Origin: Candidatus Sysuimicrobiota bacterium CSP1-3 | GTDB lineage: Bacteria; Sysuimicrobiota; Sysuimicrobiia; Sysuimicrobiales; Humicultoraceae | Length of the DNA stretch: 32,384 bases | Assembly (NCBI GenBank): GCA_001443485.1 | Contig: LDXQ01000026.1 | Coordinates: 1-32,384, forward strand | Direction of reading: 5' to 3' | Part shown: positions 30,910-32,384 of the stretch, piece after piece | How the letters are laid out: every line of letters starts with the position of its first letter | Position numbering within the stretch: the first letter of the stretch is position 1 | Notes under the pieces: model-generated | Told to the model about the DNA's origin: nothing | Seen by the model: the letters and a program-made list of their open reading frames with translations, nothing else | The model's database searches: none | Translations under genes and position numbers: made by a program

Positions 30910-32055
30910 ATTACTACGCTCACTGCAAGTCCCAAGACCCCGACGCAGTTCGGGGGCCTTACCCTGCCCCCGGAAACGCTCCGGGCGATCCAAAAGCTAG
31001 CCTGGACCGAGCCCACTCCCATTCAGACCAGGGTCATCCCTCTGATGACGGAGGGCCGCGACCTCATCGGTCAGGCCCAGACCGGCTCCGGGAAGACCGG
31101 CGCCTACGGCATCCCCCTGGTGGAACGGCTCGACGCGGCGGCGCGCGCTCTGCAGGCGCTCGTGCTCGTGCCCACGCGCGAACTGGCGTTGCAGGTCACG
31201 GAAGACCTGCGCGTCTTCGCCGTGGAGCGCGGGATTACCGCGGTGGCCCTCTTCGGCGGCCAGCCGATCGAGCGGCAGTTCACCGCGCTGCGTCGGCGCC
31301 CGCATATCGCTGTGGCCACGCCCGGCCGCCTGCTGGATCACCTGCAGCGCCGGACCGTGACGCTGGAGGCGGTGACGGTCGTCATTCTCGACGAGGCCGA
31401 CCGCATGCTGGACATGGGCTTCCTGCCGGACGTCTCCCGCATCCTGAAGCAGACGCCGGCCGCGCGGCAGACCGCGCTCTTCTCGGCGACGATGCCGCCG
31501 GCAATCCGCGCGCTCGCGGAGCAGTGGCTCCGCCGGCCCGTCTGGGTGCGCATCGACGCGCCGATGCCGACCGTAGAGACGGTCGAGCAGTACTACCTCG
31601 AAGTCATGGAAGAAGACAAGGTCCGCGCGCTGCGCCGGCTGCTGGTCAAGGAGACGATCCCCTCCGCGCTGGTCTTCCGGCGCACGAAGCACCGCGTTGA
31701 CCGGTTGGCGCGCGCGCTCGGCCGGGACCGCACGGTGGGCGTGCTGCACGGTGGGATGCGCCAGGAGGCGCGCCTGCAGGCGCTGCGGGCCTTCGAAGAG
31801 AGGCGCACGCCGCTATTGATCACCACCAACGTGGCGTCGCGCGGCCTGGACCTGCCGGAGGTCTCGCACGTGATTAACTTCGACATGCCGGAGGACGTGG
31901 ACACCTATATCCACCGCGTCGGTCGCACCGCGCGGGCCGGACGGTCGGGGACGGCGATCACGTTTGTCGGCCAGCACGACATCGACATGTTCGACCAGCT
32001 GCAGAAGCGGCTCGGTCGGGCACTGCAGCGCCACTCACTAAACATCTACTCCTAG
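30910..32055 (+). CDS. DEAD-box ATP-dependent RNA helicase, apparent AUU start
   Basis: Superfamily 2 RNA helicase, about 381 residues. Order of motifs: Q motif WTEPTPIQ, Walker A AQTGSGKT, LVPTRELA (Ia), TPGRLLDH (Ib), VILDEADRML (II), FSAT (III), then the C-terminal RecA-like domain with LVFRRTKHRV, VLHGGMRQEARLQAL, TNVASRGLDLPEVSHVINFD and HRVGRTARAGRSG (VI). There is no long C-terminal extension, so it is a RhlE-like core-only enzyme. A perfect AAGGAGG at 30896-30902 lies 7 nt before ATT at 30910; no ATG, GTG or TTG occurs in frame between 30817 and the Q motif. In-frame starts upstream (30751, 30772, 30775, 30817) would add a non-helicase extension. Roles likely include cold-shock mRNA unwinding or ribosome assembly. 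Confidence 0.88.
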   Translation: MTTLTASPKTPTQFGGLTLPPETLRAIQKLAWTEPTPIQTRVIPLMTEGRDLIGQAQTGSGKTGAYGIPLVERLDAAARALQALVLVPTRELALQVTEDLRVFAVERGITAVALFGGQPIERQFTALRRRPHIAVATPGRLLDHLQRRTVTLEAVTVVILDEADRMLDMGFLPDVSRILKQTPAARQTALFSATMPPAIRALAEQWLRRPVWVRIDAPMPTVETVEQYYLEVMEEDKVRALRRLLVKETIPSALVFRRTKHRVDRLARALGRDRTVGVLHGGMRQEARLQALRAFEERRTPLLITTNVASRGLDLPEVSHVINFDMPEDVDTYIHRVGRTARAGRSGTAITFVGQHDIDMFDQLQKRLGRALQRHSLNIYS

Positions 32056-32173
32056 CTCCAAGGGCCCGCCTGGCGTCCGCCTGCTGCGGCGCCGGCCCGT
32101 CCCACTGCAGGAATCCGGACGTCTCACCCGCGAACCACGCTGGCACGGACGCGCCCGGCGTCCCGGAGCACGC

Positions 32174-32384
32174 ATGGCCAAACACCTGCCGACCGGAACG
32201 GTCAGCTTCCTTTTCACGGACATCCAGGGTTCCACCGAATTGCTGCACCGGCTGGGGGACCAGCGCTACGGCGAGGTGCTACTAGAACACCAGCGCCTGC
32301 TACGCGAGGCCTTCGCCCGGGAGGAGGGCGCGGAGGTGGACACGCAGGGCGACGCCTTCTTCGTGGCCTTTCCCCGCGCCTGGA
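32174..32384 (+). CDS. Class III adenylate/guanylate cyclase, N-terminal part
   Basis: Truncated by the end of the window; 70 codons are visible. The ATG at 32174 is followed by TGTVSFLFTDIQGSTELLHR, with the metal-binding Asp in FTDIQGS, then EVDTQGDAFFVAFPRAW, the GD.FF region of the cyclase homology domain that carries the second metal Asp. Many proteins beginning like this continue with an AAA ATPase and TPR or LuxR domains, but this cannot be seen here. GGAG occurs 7 nt before the ATG. It lies 118 bp after the helicase gene, in a gap with no other recognisable element. Confidence 0.75.
   Translation, partial: MAKHLPTGTVSFLFTDIQGSTELLHRLGDQRYGEVLLEHQRLLREAFAREEGAEVDTQGDAFFVAFPRAW

Overview
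This is a GC-rich bacterial window, dense with co-directional, often overlapping genes (many ATGA/GTGA junctions), Shine-Dalgarno motifs of the GGAGG type and a housekeeping-type sigma-70 factor. The protein mix (several ABC uptake systems, a CoxL-type molybdoenzyme, M24 hydrolases, a site-2 protease) would fit a free-living heterotroph, perhaps from a thermophilic or soil/subsurface lineage. No rRNA or phylogenetic marker here fixes the phylum, so I leave it open.

Layout. (1) 93-5604: a carbohydrate-type ABC importer (binding protein, two permeases, ATPase) followed by a GH63-type glycoside hydrolase, probably uptake and hydrolysis of a small glycoside; glucosylglycerate or mannosylglycerate are the best guesses. 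(2) 5705-8465: a sigma-70 factor on the minus strand, then an aldo/keto reductase and a dienelactone-hydrolase-like protein. (3) 8462-9214 minus: a SAM methyltransferase whose frame carries two adjacent UGA codons. (4) 9419-28896: about 19.5 kb of tightly packed plus-strand genes. They encode a GntR/FCD regulator, a 3-hydroxyisobutyrate-dehydrogenase-like enzyme, E1 alpha and beta of a 2-oxoacid dehydrogenase, a DddP-like M24 protein, a complete branched-chain-amino-acid-type ABC importer (its last ATPase frameshifted), an EamA transporter, an ACMSD-like amidohydrolase, a phytoene-dehydrogenase-like flavoprotein, an alpha/beta hydrolase, a creatinase-like M24 protein, a Gfo/Idh/MocA dehydrogenase, an OsmC-like protein with an in-frame UGA, and a CoxL-type molybdopterin subunit. 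It looks like uptake plus catabolism of an unidentified organic acid or amide. (5) 28998-30655: a Yip1-type membrane protein and a site-2 protease with CBS domains. (6) 30707-32055: a DEAD-box RNA helicase with a clear promoter, a long structured leader and an apparent AUU start. (7) 32174-end: the start of a class III nucleotide cyclase.

The most exciting signal is evidence for selenocysteine use. The OsmC-like gene is split by a UGA exactly where the family has its redox-active cysteine. The methyltransferase is split by UGA-UGA between two perfectly in-frame, family-like halves. In both, a compact hairpin with a GG-containing loop lies about 17-19 nt after the (last) UGA, as in bacterial SECIS elements. 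UGA is an ordinary stop for many neighbouring genes, so this is recoding, or much less likely two coincidental lesions, not a changed genetic code. The selenocysteine machinery itself (selA, selB, selC, selD) is not in the window.
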